Notes under the pieces: model-generated
What the model was told of the DNA's origin: nothing
Databases searched by the model: none
What the model saw: the letters and a program-made list of their open reading frames with translations, nothing else
Program-made: the position numbers and the translations under genes
In this document: positions 25,204-33,558 of the stretch, piece by piece
Numbering within the stretch: position 1 is the first letter of the stretch
Layout: every line of letters starts with the position of its first letter
NCBI GenBank assembly: GCA_021153325.1
Contig: JAGKTQ010000004.1
Location: forward strand, 1 to 64,000
DNA from: Lachnospiraceae bacterium
Lineage (GTDB): Bacteria > Bacillota > Clostridia > Lachnospirales > Lachnospiraceae
Reading direction: 5' to 3'
Length of the DNA stretch: 64,000 nucleotides

Positions 25204-25680
25204 ATGAATATGGAAAAATTTAAAAAATATCTTGCGGCAGAAATTGGAATAGAATTTAAAGCGTGTCTCTATTTCTTTGTCATCCTTTTTTATTATGCAA
25301 TGTATAAGGTGATAAGTGGAAGTTTGGAGGCAAATATTATTTATATGGCAGAGATGATCTTGTCTACTTATTTTATGGGATATATACAGGTCTATCTCAT
25401 GCGTAACTTTGATGAAGCAGAGCATTTTGGAATATTTGAAGCAGTAGCTTCCTTGATCTGTACCCTTTTGTATGCAACGGTCAGTTATTTTTTTGGATGG
25501 TTTGATAAAAAAGTAGGAGTGACAGCTTTTTTTTGTGGCTATCTTCTGTTTGCTTATGTATGCGCGTTCTTAGTATATAAAATAAAGAGGGAAATGGATA
25601 CGAAGCAGTTAAATGAAGAGCTGGAAGATTTTAAGAAAAATAAAGAAAAGAGAATCGCAAACGTGGGTGGAGAAAAGTAA
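25204..25680 (+). CDS. DUF3021 family membrane protein
   Basis: 158 residues with four predicted transmembrane helices (~17-35, 40-60, 75-95, 105-122) and a charged cytoplasmic C-terminus (QLNEELEDFKKNKEKR). Length, topology and position after a LytTR gene match DUF3021, which is thought to act as a membrane-bound partner or anti-activator of the LytTR regulator. Start ATG 25204 follows AGAAAGG. Its stop is 2 bp from the ABC ATPase start. Confidence 0.85.
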   Translation: MNMEKFKKYLAAEIGIEFKACLYFFVILFYYAMYKVISGSLEANIIYMAEMILSTYFMGYIQVYLMRNFDEAEHFGIFEAVASLICTLLYATVSYFFGWFDKKVGVTAFFCGYLLFAYVCAFLVYKIKREMDTKQLNEELEDFKKNKEKRIANVGGEK

Positions 25681-25682
25681 AT

Positions 25683-26513
25683 ATGAAAAAAGAATATGCA
25701 ATTTCAATTGAAAATCTTACAAAAAATTACGGAAAAGCAAGGGGAGTCAAGAATTTGACTTTACATGTGGAAAAGGGGGATATTTTTGGATTTCTTGGAC
25801 CGAATGGAGCAGGGAAATCTACTACCATTAGAAGTCTTTTGGGATTGATCCAATTTCAGGAAGGTAATGCATCTATTTTGGGCATGGATGTAAGGAAAAA
25901 ACATAAAGGGATATTAAAAGAGGTTGGATATATGCCATCAGAAGCACTGTTCTATCCCTCCATGAAGGTGAAAGATGTGTTGAAATTCGCTGCAGATATG
26001 AGAAAAAAAGACTGTGAAGAGGAGAGCAGGATGCTCTGCGAGCGGATGGAAGTACATAGAGAAAAGCGAATCGAAGAGCTCTCCCTGGGAAATCGGAAGA
26101 AGGTCAGTATAGTTTGTGCAATGCAGCATAAGCCTCAGTTGTTTATTTTTGATGAGCCTACCAGCGGGTTAGATCCACTTATGCAGGCAGAGTTTTTTAA
26201 GTTGGTTTTGGAATACAACAGGCAGGGTGCTACTTGTTTTCTGTCGTCGCACGTTTTATCTGAAATTAAGAAGTATTGTCATCATGCAGCAATTATCCGT
26301 AATGGGCAATTAATCTGCACAGATACCGTAGAGAATTTGACAAGGACAAGTGCAAAACGAATTCATTTAATCAAAGATGGGATAGAAGAGGATTTTGTAT
26401 TTAAAGGAAATTTGAATGAGCTTTTTGTAAGCTTTTCTGGGCATGATATATCCGATATTTTGATAGAAGAGCCGGAATTAGATGAAATTTTTATGCATTA
26501 TTATGAGCAATGA
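25683..26513 (+). CDS. ABC transporter ATP-binding protein (ABC-2 type exporter)
   Basis: 276 residues. Walker A GPNGAGKS (~residues 40-47), signature LSLGNRKKVS, Walker B LFIFDEPTSGLD, H-loop LSSHVLSE. The C-terminal ~60 residues form the small extra domain seen in DrrA/CcmA-like exporters. It energises the ABC-2 permease encoded next. Probable role in drug or peptide export; substrate unknown. Confidence 0.94.
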   Translation: MKKEYAISIENLTKNYGKARGVKNLTLHVEKGDIFGFLGPNGAGKSTTIRSLLGLIQFQEGNASILGMDVRKKHKGILKEVGYMPSEALFYPSMKVKDVLKFAADMRKKDCEEESRMLCERMEVHREKRIEELSLGNRKKVSIVCAMQHKPQLFIFDEPTSGLDPLMQAEFFKLVLEYNRQGATCFLSSHVLSEIKKYCHHAAIIRNGQLICTDTVENLTRTSAKRIHLIKDGIEEDFVFKGNLNELFVSFSGHDISDILIEEPELDEIFMHYYEQ

Positions 26514-26541
26514 TAATTATATCATACATGGAGGATTAGAA

Positions 26542-27330
26542 ATGACCTTATATAGACATGAAATAAAAATGAATTTAAAAAGTCTGATCATATGGACTCT
26601 TTGCGTGGGTGGTCTGTGCTTTGGATGTATCTTGCTGTATACAAGTTTGGAAGATTCTTTACAGGGCATAGCAGATGCTTACTCTAATTTGGGAGCTATG
26701 TCTACTGCACTTGGTATGGATAAAATGAGCCTTGCAACATTGAATGGTTTTTATGCTACGGAGGTAGCTATGATGCATGGGCTTGGTGGAGCAATGTTTA
26801 CCGCCATTCTTGGCACAGGAATGTTGGCAAAAGAAGAGGCGGGACATACTTCAGAATTTCTAAATACTTTTCCCATTAGCAGAAGGCAGATTTTGATAGA
26901 AAAGTATGCTGCGTTAGTCAGTAATATTTTCTTATTTAATTTAATATGTACTATAATGTATGTTTTTGGATTTGTCATGATGGGTGAAGAAATTATGGGA
27001 AAAGAAATGGCGCTGTATCATATTGCTCAATTTGTTATGCAGGTCGAGATCGGAACCATTTGCTTTATGCTATCTGCTTTTTCAAAAAAGAATTTAATAG
27101 GTGCAGGTCTTGGAATTGCGATACTCATGTTTGCAGCGGATATGATGTGCCGTATCATACCTGCCATTGAAAATGTAAAATATATTACGCCATTTTATTA
27201 TTCTAATGCATCCGATATTTTCACGAATGGAGGAATTGATGGTACGATGTTAGCAATCGGTATAGGTATTATGGTTGTAGCATTTTTAGTGGCATTGATA
27301 AAATATGAGAAAAAGGATTTGGTATCCTAA
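26542..27330 (+). CDS. ABC-2 type transporter permease
   Basis: 263 residues, about six transmembrane helices, starting MTLYRHEIKMNLKSL and with the ABC-2 feature EEAGHTSEFLNTFPISRRQI in the first cytoplasmic loop. Start ATG 26542 follows GGAGG at 26530-26534; an earlier in-frame ATG at 26482 would overlap the ATPase gene. Forms an exporter with the preceding ATPase. Confidence 0.9.
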   Translation: MTLYRHEIKMNLKSLIIWTLCVGGLCFGCILLYTSLEDSLQGIADAYSNLGAMSTALGMDKMSLATLNGFYATEVAMMHGLGGAMFTAILGTGMLAKEEAGHTSEFLNTFPISRRQILIEKYAALVSNIFLFNLICTIMYVFGFVMMGEEIMGKEMALYHIAQFVMQVEIGTICFMLSAFSKKNLIGAGLGIAILMFAADMMCRIIPAIENVKYITPFYYSNASDIFTNGGIDGTMLAIGIGIMVVAFLVALIKYEKKDLVS

Positions 27331-27343
27331 AGAGGGTTCACAA

Positions 27344-27372
27344 TTGAAACCAGAAATCAGTAATGTTATAAT
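27344..27372 (+). promoter_or_regulatory. Promoter of the phosphatase gene
   Basis: TTGAAA (27344-27349), 17-bp spacer, TATAAT (27367-27372), 33 bp before ATG 27405. Confidence 0.7.
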
Positions 27373-27404
27373 AAACCGAGTACAAATTAGGAAACGGTGA
27401 TTAT

Positions 27405-28010
27405 ATGAAAATACTTTTGGTTAGACATGGGGAAACCGACTGGAACGTGGCAAAAAGAATACAGGGAAGTACGGATATTTCTTTGAATGAAAATGGTATC
27501 AGACAGGCAGAGCAGTTAGCGGATAAGCTTGCACAAAGAAAAGATCCGGTCATCGGAGTTTATACAAGTAAATTAAAAAGAGCAGCACAGACGGCAGAAT
27601 GCGTTGCAAAAAAATTAGGAAAAGAGTGTATTGTTTTACCGGGGTTGGAAGAAATGAATTTCGGCTTGTGGGAAGGCATTTCATGGGATCAGGTAGCAGA
27701 ACAGTTTCCAACTGAATTTCAGGCATGGCGTCAAAATAGAAGATATGAGCATCCACCTAAGGGCGAGTCTTATCAGGAGTTGTTAGTAAGAGTTGTGACA
27801 GCCTTGCAGAAATTGATCAAAGAAATGAAAGAAGAAAGTAAGACAATTGCGGAAGGTGATATTGTTGTCGTTACACATAGTGCGGATATTATGACACTTA
27901 TGTCATTTATTAATGACACACCATTTTATGAAATGGTCAAGCGTTATAAGACTGGAAACGCTGCGGTGATAGAAATTGATGCAGAAGTAATAGAGAAGGC
28001 GCAGTTATAA
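27405..28010 (+). CDS. Histidine phosphatase family protein (phosphoglycerate-mutase-like)
   Basis: 201 residues. The phospho-acceptor His lies in LLVRHGETDWN at the N-terminus; the fold motifs YTSKLKRAAQTAE, a catalytic Glu in LEEMNFGLWEG, and the second His in VVTHSADIM are present. Family members dephosphorylate sugars, cobalamin intermediates (CobC) or other small metabolites; the substrate is not predictable here. Monocistronic, closed by a bidirectional terminator. Confidence 0.92.
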   Translation: MKILLVRHGETDWNVAKRIQGSTDISLNENGIRQAEQLADKLAQRKDPVIGVYTSKLKRAAQTAECVAKKLGKECIVLPGLEEMNFGLWEGISWDQVAEQFPTEFQAWRQNRRYEHPPKGESYQELLVRVVTALQKLIKEMKEESKTIAEGDIVVVTHSADIMTLMSFINDTPFYEMVKRYKTGNAAVIEIDAEVIEKAQL

Positions 28011-28034
28011 TAGAATAAAGATGATCAGGTAAAG

Positions 28035-28063
28035 AAAGAGGCTGCTTTAAGCAGTCTCTTTTT
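28035..28063. terminator. Bidirectional terminator overlapping the DUF378 stop
   Basis: AAAGAGGCTGCT (28035-28046 region) pairs with AGCAGTCTCTTT around loop TTA. The stop codon of the minus-strand gene (28047-28049) lies in the loop, so the hairpin stem includes its last codons on the right side. Confidence 0.85.
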
Positions 28064-28253
28064 GACAAAGCAGTCCGTAAAAGGTAACGAGATAAAGACC
28101 GCAAAGTCCTACTAAGGCGTAAATGATTCTGGAAAATAAAGTCATATCTCCAAAAATAAACGAAACTAAATTAAAGTTGAAGAAGCCGATCAGTCCCCAG
28201 TTAATAGCTCCAATAATGGTAATGGTGAGTGCAACACAATTTATAGTTTTCAT
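28047..28253 (-). CDS. DUF378 family small membrane protein
   Basis: 68 residues with two transmembrane helices. The pattern GAINWGLIGFFNFNLVSFIF and the GLCGLY segment are characteristic of DUF378. Function unknown. Convergent with the phosphatase gene, sharing one terminator. Confidence 0.85.
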   Translation of the reverse strand: MKTINCVALTITIIGAINWGLIGFFNFNLVSFIFGDMTLFSRIIYALVGLCGLYLVTFYGLLCQKETA

Positions 28254-28387
28254 AGTTTCCTCATTTCTGCATGAATAGTCATGCGTTCATTCTATACTAC
28301 TTGTCTTAGCTTTCCTCAATCATACAAAATTATTCATAAAGCATTTAAGCTGAAGTATTTTTGAAAAGCAGCATTTGTCGAAAAATG

Positions 28388-28416
28388 TTGTTTAAAGGGA
28401 GGTTAGACAGTATAAT
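28388..28416 (+). promoter_or_regulatory. Promoter of the O-acyltransferase operon
   Basis: TTGTTT (28388-28393), 17-bp spacer, TATAAT (28411-28416), 41 bp before GTG 28458. Confidence 0.65.
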
Positions 28417-28457
28417 AGGTAGTGGCATGAAAAGAAGTGTAATTTGGAGGGACGATA

Positions 28458-29915
28458 GTGCTTTTTAACTCATATATATTTGTATTTTTATTTCTTCCGC
28501 TTTGCCTCATATTATATTTTGGATTGAACCATTTCAAAAAAAACGAACTGGCAAAAGCGTTTCTGACAGGAATGTCACTTTGGTTTTATGCGTATTTTAA
28601 CTGGAGTTATCTTCCTATTATTGTGTGCAGTATACTTATCAATTATTTGTTGTATCGTTTTATGCAGAAAACGGATCGCAAAAAACAAATTATGATAATG
28701 GGAGTACTGTTAAATTTAGGTGTTTTATTTTATTTTAAGTACTATGACTTTTTTATTGGAAATATCAATAGTATGTTTGGAACAAGCTTTTTGTTCAATA
28801 ACGTGTTACTGCCGCTTGGTATCAGTTTCTTTACGTTTCAACAGGTAGGATTTTTGGTCGATGCATACAGAGGCGAGGCAGAAGGATACTCTTTTCTGGA
28901 TTATGCACTGTTCGTTACTTTTTTTCCACAGCTGATCGCGGGACCGATCGTAACGCACAAAGAGATGATACCGCAGTTTCAGGATCCCACGAAAAAGAAG
29001 TTTGATTGGGATAATTTTGGAACAGGTGTATATGCATTTGTACTTGGTATGACAAAAAAGGTATTGGTGGCAGATACATTTGCTCTTGGCGTAGACTGGG
29101 GATTTTCTAATCCGGAAAAACTGAACGGGCTTGCGGTATTGCTTGTAATGTTAAGCTATATGATTCAGCTCTATTTTGATTTCAGTGGTTATAGCGATAT
29201 GGCGAGAGGAATCGGAAAAATGTTCAATATTGAAATTCCAATCAATTTCAATTCGCCCTATAAAGCAGTTGATCTGGTGGATTTTTGGAAGCGATGGCAT
29301 ATTACATTGAGCCGTTTCTTTACCCAGTATGTATATATTCCGCTCGGTGGAAGCCGAAAAGGGACTGTAAGGACTTATTTCAATATTTTTATGATTTATT
29401 TTGTCAGCGGTGTCTGGCATGGTGCAGGCTGGACTTATATTATCTGGGGAGCTATGCATGCTACGGTTTATGTGTTGAACCGCATGTTAAAAAAATGGAT
29501 TGAAAAGATACCAAAGGTGCTTACCTGGTTTTCCACGATGGTATTTTTTATGTTTTCCCTTGTCTTTTTCAGAGCGGAGTCTGTTACACAGGCAGTACTT
29601 TTGATAAAACGATTGTTTACAGAAGGATTTGAGTTACCTTGGGTGAAGGCGGAGCTGGCTGCTTGCTATCAGATAGAAGAATTTTGGTATCCGTTAAAGG
29701 TTTTAGGGGTAGATATGCTTCCCTATTCGCAATATTATATGATGTTTGCACTTATAGCAGGTGCATGGATCGTTATGCTGCTTTGTAAAAATGTGAATGA
29801 AAAAATGGAAAGCAGAAAGCCGGGAGTAGTCAGTGCTATTGTATGCGCAGGCCTGCTGATTTGGAATGTTTTGTCCTTTTCCGGTGTCAGTTCTTTCTTG
29901 TATTTTAACTTTTAA
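28458..29915 (+). CDS. MBOAT-family membrane O-acyltransferase (AlgI/DltB-like)
   Basis: 485 residues, 10 or more transmembrane helices. The conserved block WHITLSRFFTQYVYIPLGGS and the active-site His in VSGVWHGAGWTY define the AlgI/DltB branch of MBOAT proteins. These move acetyl or acyl groups across the membrane onto extracellular polysaccharides or teichoic acids. GTG start 28458 follows TTGGAGG. The next gene, 20 bp downstream, encodes a secreted SGNH-like protein, the usual partner that completes O-acylation. No dltA/dltC nearby, so polysaccharide acetylation is the likelier role. Confidence 0.93.
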   Translation: MLFNSYIFVFLFLPLCLILYFGLNHFKKNELAKAFLTGMSLWFYAYFNWSYLPIIVCSILINYLLYRFMQKTDRKKQIMIMGVLLNLGVLFYFKYYDFFIGNINSMFGTSFLFNNVLLPLGISFFTFQQVGFLVDAYRGEAEGYSFLDYALFVTFFPQLIAGPIVTHKEMIPQFQDPTKKKFDWDNFGTGVYAFVLGMTKKVLVADTFALGVDWGFSNPEKLNGLAVLLVMLSYMIQLYFDFSGYSDMARGIGKMFNIEIPINFNSPYKAVDLVDFWKRWHITLSRFFTQYVYIPLGGSRKGTVRTYFNIFMIYFVSGVWHGAGWTYIIWGAMHATVYVLNRMLKKWIEKIPKVLTWFSTMVFFMFSLVFFRAESVTQAVLLIKRLFTEGFELPWVKAELAACYQIEEFWYPLKVLGVDMLPYSQYYMMFALIAGAWIVMLLCKNVNEKMESRKPGVVSAIVCAGLLIWNVLSFSGVSSFLYFNF

Positions 29916-29935
29916 GGAAGGGGTGGGTACAAGCT

Positions 29936-30988
29936 ATGACAAACAAAAAGTGGATAGGAGTTTTTGGTGGTATTCTTGTTGTCGGATTGGCAGCAGTAAT
30001 CGGTATTGTGGCGTATGTGGACCCATTTTTTCAATATTATGAGCCATTGGATCAATTTCCTTATTTGATAGATAATCAGATAAATCAAAATCCGGGAATG
30101 GCACGGAATATGGAGTATGACAGTATTTTACTTGGCTCTTCTATGACGGTTAATTTTGAGGCGGATTGGTTTAAAGAAAGTGGATTAAATCTTTTAAAAC
30201 TCCCTTTTAATGGAGCATATCCAAAAGATATTTCCAATATTATGGAACAGGTAGATTGCAGTGACAATGAATTGAAAGAAGTATATCTGGGAATTGATAT
30301 TGCCTCTTATACGGTTGGAACGGAGGAAACAAAGTATCCGATACCGGAATACTTATATGATCAAAATCCGTTGAATGATATTTCTTACTGGTTTAATAAA
30401 GAAGTATTGCTGGATTATATTTTAAAACCAATGTTTTCAGGGGATGGTGCTACAGATTTAAGTAGTGTCTACAATTCCCAATGGTGGATGGTAAATTTCT
30501 ATGGAAAAGAGACCGTCCTTGCGAATTATACACCACCGGAAAAAACAGAGTTTACAGGAGAAGTCTCAGATTATACGGATAAACTTTTGGCAAATTTGGA
30601 GACAAATCTGCGTCCGGTGATAGAATCTCATGAAAACACACAGTTTACCATATTTTTTCCACCGCCAAGCGTGTTGTTCTGGTATGATTATGTGCAGAGT
30701 GGACAGTTGGAAGTTGTTATAGAAGAGTTTCGTGTATGTAGTGAATGGCTATTGCAGTTTGACAATGTGAGAGTGTTTTATTTTGCCAATATGGAAGAGG
30801 TCATAACGGATTTGGATCTGTATGCGGATGTTTCTCACCACAATCAGGATATAAACCGCTATATGGCAGAGTGTTTTGTATCGGGAGAGCATGAATTGAC
30901 AGAAGAGAATATGGAGAGCGAGCTTCAGAAATTCAGGGGGATTATTGAAGAGTTTGATTATGAAGCGTTACTTGCGGAAAAAAAGTAA
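29936..30988 (+). CDS. Membrane-anchored SGNH-like protein, partner of the MBOAT acyltransferase
   Basis: 350 residues. One N-terminal transmembrane helix (~6-28) then a large extracellular domain. A possible SGNH/AlgX-type nucleophile block is ILLGSSMTVNF (~residue 65), and a C-terminal DVSHHNQDINRYM could supply Asp and His. It lies directly after the AlgI/DltB-like gene, the order seen for O-acetylation systems (AlgI with AlgJ/AlgX, DltB with DltD). Function inferred from this context; sequence identity to known partners is not obvious to me. Confidence 0.7.
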   Translation: MTNKKWIGVFGGILVVGLAAVIGIVAYVDPFFQYYEPLDQFPYLIDNQINQNPGMARNMEYDSILLGSSMTVNFEADWFKESGLNLLKLPFNGAYPKDISNIMEQVDCSDNELKEVYLGIDIASYTVGTEETKYPIPEYLYDQNPLNDISYWFNKEVLLDYILKPMFSGDGATDLSSVYNSQWWMVNFYGKETVLANYTPPEKTEFTGEVSDYTDKLLANLETNLRPVIESHENTQFTIFFPPPSVLFWYDYVQSGQLEVVIEEFRVCSEWLLQFDNVRVFYFANMEEVITDLDLYADVSHHNQDINRYMAECFVSGEHELTEENMESELQKFRGIIEEFDYEALLAEKK

Positions 30989-30990
30989 AA

Positions 30991-31020
30991 AGCAGCCCGT
31001 GATGGGCTGCTTAAATTTTC
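30991..31020. terminator. Bidirectional terminator
   Basis: AGCAGCCC (30991-30998), loop GTGAT, GGGCTGCT (31004-31011), flanked by A-rich sequence on the left and T-rich on the right. Serves both convergent transcripts. Confidence 0.88.
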
Positions 31021-31024
31021 AAAA

Positions 31025-31981
31025 TTATGAATCTGTAATTGGTGTGTCTATTGTATCTTCTGCAAGATATTGGGATACTTGTTCATTAGTCAATTTATAT
31101 TGCTTTTTAATCTTTGATTTTATTGTATCCAGTGGGATGTCCAGTTCTTTCATAATTGCAATTGCACCTTGTATCCCTTCTTTGACACCTCGTTCCTGCA
31201 TTGCTATAAATGCTTTACACATATTTATTTTACCTCCCGTTTTAAACTGTTGTTTATCTATAAAGTGTTCTGATTTGGTAAAATTCATTGCCAAGTCATA
31301 TGCTTCTTCATCCATTTGTGTATAATAGTTATCGTTTTTTACAAGCTTTTCCAATTTTTTATCATCGTCAGAAAAACGAATAAAATCAAATACTTGTCTT
31401 AAATCCGTCTTATATACAGATGTATCCTGTATTTTTTTGATATCCAGCAGATTTATATGATAATTTCCTACCATAGATTTTAATGGTTCAGGAATCTCTG
31501 TAAAATCAAGAATACTATGCAAAGTTTTTCCGCCATCCCAATTGTCGCCATAATAAATTACAATTGTGATACAAGGCTTTAATTTTCCTTCTTTTCTGAA
31601 ACCGGAAAGAAATTCTGCCCGGCTGATTCCTTTTTCTTTTTTTACTTTCCTTCTGATTTTGGCGGCTTGATTTTCGTATTCACCAGCATCATAAACCATA
31701 GTTCGAAGTGGCATAAGGTAATGAACCTCTTCTTGATTTTCCAGTCCGATTATTGCAAAATTAACTCCAAAAGCCGCTTTTCTTATTAAATCGCGATATT
31801 TTAACCTTTTCCATCCAAAACGTTTGCGGGGAAAATGTAGCCAAAAGCCTGTTTGTGAATCTCGTTCACTTAAATCTTCAGCAGAAATTATCTGCCTGCC
31901 TTCAAAGCCATAACCGTTGATTAAGTCTGCAAATCTTTCATTATCCGAAAAATAGCGTTTTTTAATTAAATCTTCTTACAT
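31025..31981 (-). pseudogene. Rpn-family nuclease / transposase-like protein with stop at codon 2
   Basis: The frame is open from codon 3 (31975) to the stop at 31025, ~316 codons. The product has GVNFAIIGLENQEEVHYLMP and VIYYGDNWDGGK, typical of Rpn recombination-promoting nucleases (PD-(D/E)XK fold; AEDLSERD near the N-terminus), and a C-terminal helical tail. A perfect ribosome site AGGAGG (complement of 31988-31994) precedes ATG (31979-31981), but the next codon is TAA. The first in-frame ATG after that is internal (31712-31714), giving only 229 residues. Either a nonsense mutation or an uncalled base change near the start. Confidence 0.78.
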
Positions 31982-32183
31982 ATTCAGTCCTCCTTCTGCA
32001 CGAGGTTGAATTCTTGTCAAATAACCTCTCTGCTCTTTTAAAATGGAATTGAAAAGTATTGATGTTCTTTGAATTCAAGATTGGAATAAGATGGCAAAGC
32101 CAAAGAATAACCAGAATATTAATGCTTTGATCCAATCATAGCATAAAAGGAAAGGTAAAACAATATCATTTTAAAATTTGTAC

Positions 32184-32253
32184 TTGACAAATATATCGTG
32201 TGGCGATATATTATATATACGATATATCGAAAGACGATGTATCGTTGAACGAT
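32184..32253 (+). promoter_or_regulatory. Promoter with clustered PadR-type operator palindromes
   Basis: TTGACA (32184-32189), 17-bp spacer, TATATT (32207-32212). The spacer holds TATATCG-TGTGG-CGATATA, and downstream to 32253 follow CGATATATCG, ACGAT…ATCGT and ATCGTTGAACGAT, all built on CGAT half-sites. This arrangement over the -35/-10 and start point predicts tight repression, most simply by the PadR protein encoded second in the operon. Confidence 0.75.
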
Positions 32254-32280
32254 AAATAAGATTATAGGGGAACAGAGTGT

Positions 32281-32463
32281 ATGAAAAAAGTACAAATTAT
32301 AAGTAGAATTGTTTTAATTGTAACAGTAATTATATACGGAATAAACTTCTTTATTATATCATTTCCGGATTGGACTATCCGGTTAAACGGTATTGTAATG
32401 TTGTTAGATATGTTTATTCTTTCATACAGTACAGTAAAAAGTTTTAAAGAAAATAAACAGTAG
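32281..32463 (+). CDS. Small two-helix membrane protein
   Basis: 60 residues, two hydrophobic segments (~9-28 and ~35-53), basic N-terminus (MKKVQIISR) and a short Lys-rich tail. No family recognised. First gene of the PadR operon, 21 bp before padR, with AGGGGA upstream, so it is likely translated and under the CGAT operator. Confidence 0.65.
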   Translation: MKKVQIISRIVLIVTVIIYGINFFIISFPDWTIRLNGIVMLLDMFILSYSTVKSFKENKQ

Positions 32464-32484
32464 TAGAAAGGATTAAATTATAAA

Positions 32485-32805
32485 ATGGAAAAAAATATAC
32501 CACTTACAGAAGCACTTTTTTATATCTTGCTTGCTGTCCGACACCCAAATCACGGATACGGTATCATTCAGGAGGTAGAGGAAATGACAGCAGGACGAGT
32601 TGTTTTAGGAGCAGGAACCTTGTACGGGGCGATACAGTCTTTGGAAAAGAAGGGCTGGATTCGTATCTACAGTGAGGATACAGAATCACGGAAGAAAAAG
32701 GAGTACCTGATTACCGAGCAAGGGAAAGCCGTATTTCAGGAAGAAAGAAAGAGGCTGGAAGAATTACTGGAAAATGCAAAGTGCATGGATGAAAACGCAA
32801 ACTAA
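32485..32805 (+). CDS. PadR-family transcriptional regulator
   Basis: 106 residues, winged helix. FYILLAVRHPNHGYGIIQEV and GTLYGAIQSLEKKGWI are the standard PadR N-terminal motifs, followed by the wing and a short C-terminal dimerisation helix. Acts as repressor, often relieved by a membrane-active compound. Likely autoregulates through the palindromes at 32184-32253. Immediate partner gene encodes a DUF2812 protein. Confidence 0.95.
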   Translation: MEKNIPLTEALFYILLAVRHPNHGYGIIQEVEEMTAGRVVLGAGTLYGAIQSLEKKGWIRIYSEDTESRKKKEYLITEQGKAVFQEERKRLEELLENAKCMDENAN

Positions 32806-32829
32806 CAGAAGAGAAAAGGAGATATCGCG

Positions 32830-33534
32830 ATGATTAAATTTCGTTTATATTTTGACAAAGATAAGGAAACTGAATGGCTAAACAAGATGTCCGAAGAGGG
32901 GTATGCAATGACCGGATTCTTTGCCGGATTTTATTGGTTCGAGAAATGCGAACCTGGAAAATATGTGTATCAGATTGATTTTGGTGAGAAGCTTTTTGCA
33001 GTAAGTAATAATTATCGTGAATTTATGCAGGAAACCGGTGCAGAAATTGTGCAGACCTGGGGCTACTGGATTATTTTGCGTAAGCTTGCAGCAGATGGCG
33101 AATTTCAGCTTTATACGGATGTTGATTCCAGTATTGAGCATTATACAAAAATCCGTACCATGTTTAAGGTGGTAGCTATTATAGAGTTGATTTGCTTTTT
33201 TATGGAATTAATATGTGCAATGGAAGGGAATACATGGGCGATAGTTTTTATGTTTATTTTAGCTGCGTTGACGGTTGTTCTTATGAATGCAACGTTTAAA
33301 ACGAATCAGATTATTGTAGAATTAAAGGAAAGAAAGGGTGAGGTTTCCTCCTGCGGTTTGAGAAATGGGAAGGTATCACCGCTTGTACCGTGTGGAATGC
33401 TGTTAAGCAGCTGTGTCACGCTTGCAAGGGAAACGGTGGATCATAGAATTATCATGGCAGTACAGATTATGGCAATTATTTTTATGCTGATTGGATTGTA
33501 TCGGTCGAGAGGGAAGAGGGAACAAAATTTGTAA
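32830..33534 (+). CDS. DUF2812 domain membrane protein
   Basis: 234 residues. The N-terminal soluble DUF2812 domain (~1-105) contains EWLNKMSEEGYAMTGF and YVYQIDFGE; three or four transmembrane helices follow (~118-150, ~195-230). DUF2812 genes are regularly found behind padR genes in clostridia; the protein probably senses or resists a membrane stress, but no activity is known. Starts 24 bp after padR. Confidence 0.88.
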   Translation: MIKFRLYFDKDKETEWLNKMSEEGYAMTGFFAGFYWFEKCEPGKYVYQIDFGEKLFAVSNNYREFMQETGAEIVQTWGYWIILRKLAADGEFQLYTDVDSSIEHYTKIRTMFKVVAIIELICFFMELICAMEGNTWAIVFMFILAALTVVLMNATFKTNQIIVELKERKGEVSSCGLRNGKVSPLVPCGMLLSSCVTLARETVDHRIIMAVQIMAIIFMLIGLYRSRGKREQNL

Positions 33535-33558
33535 GGGAATAGGAAAGGAGGAAAAGTC

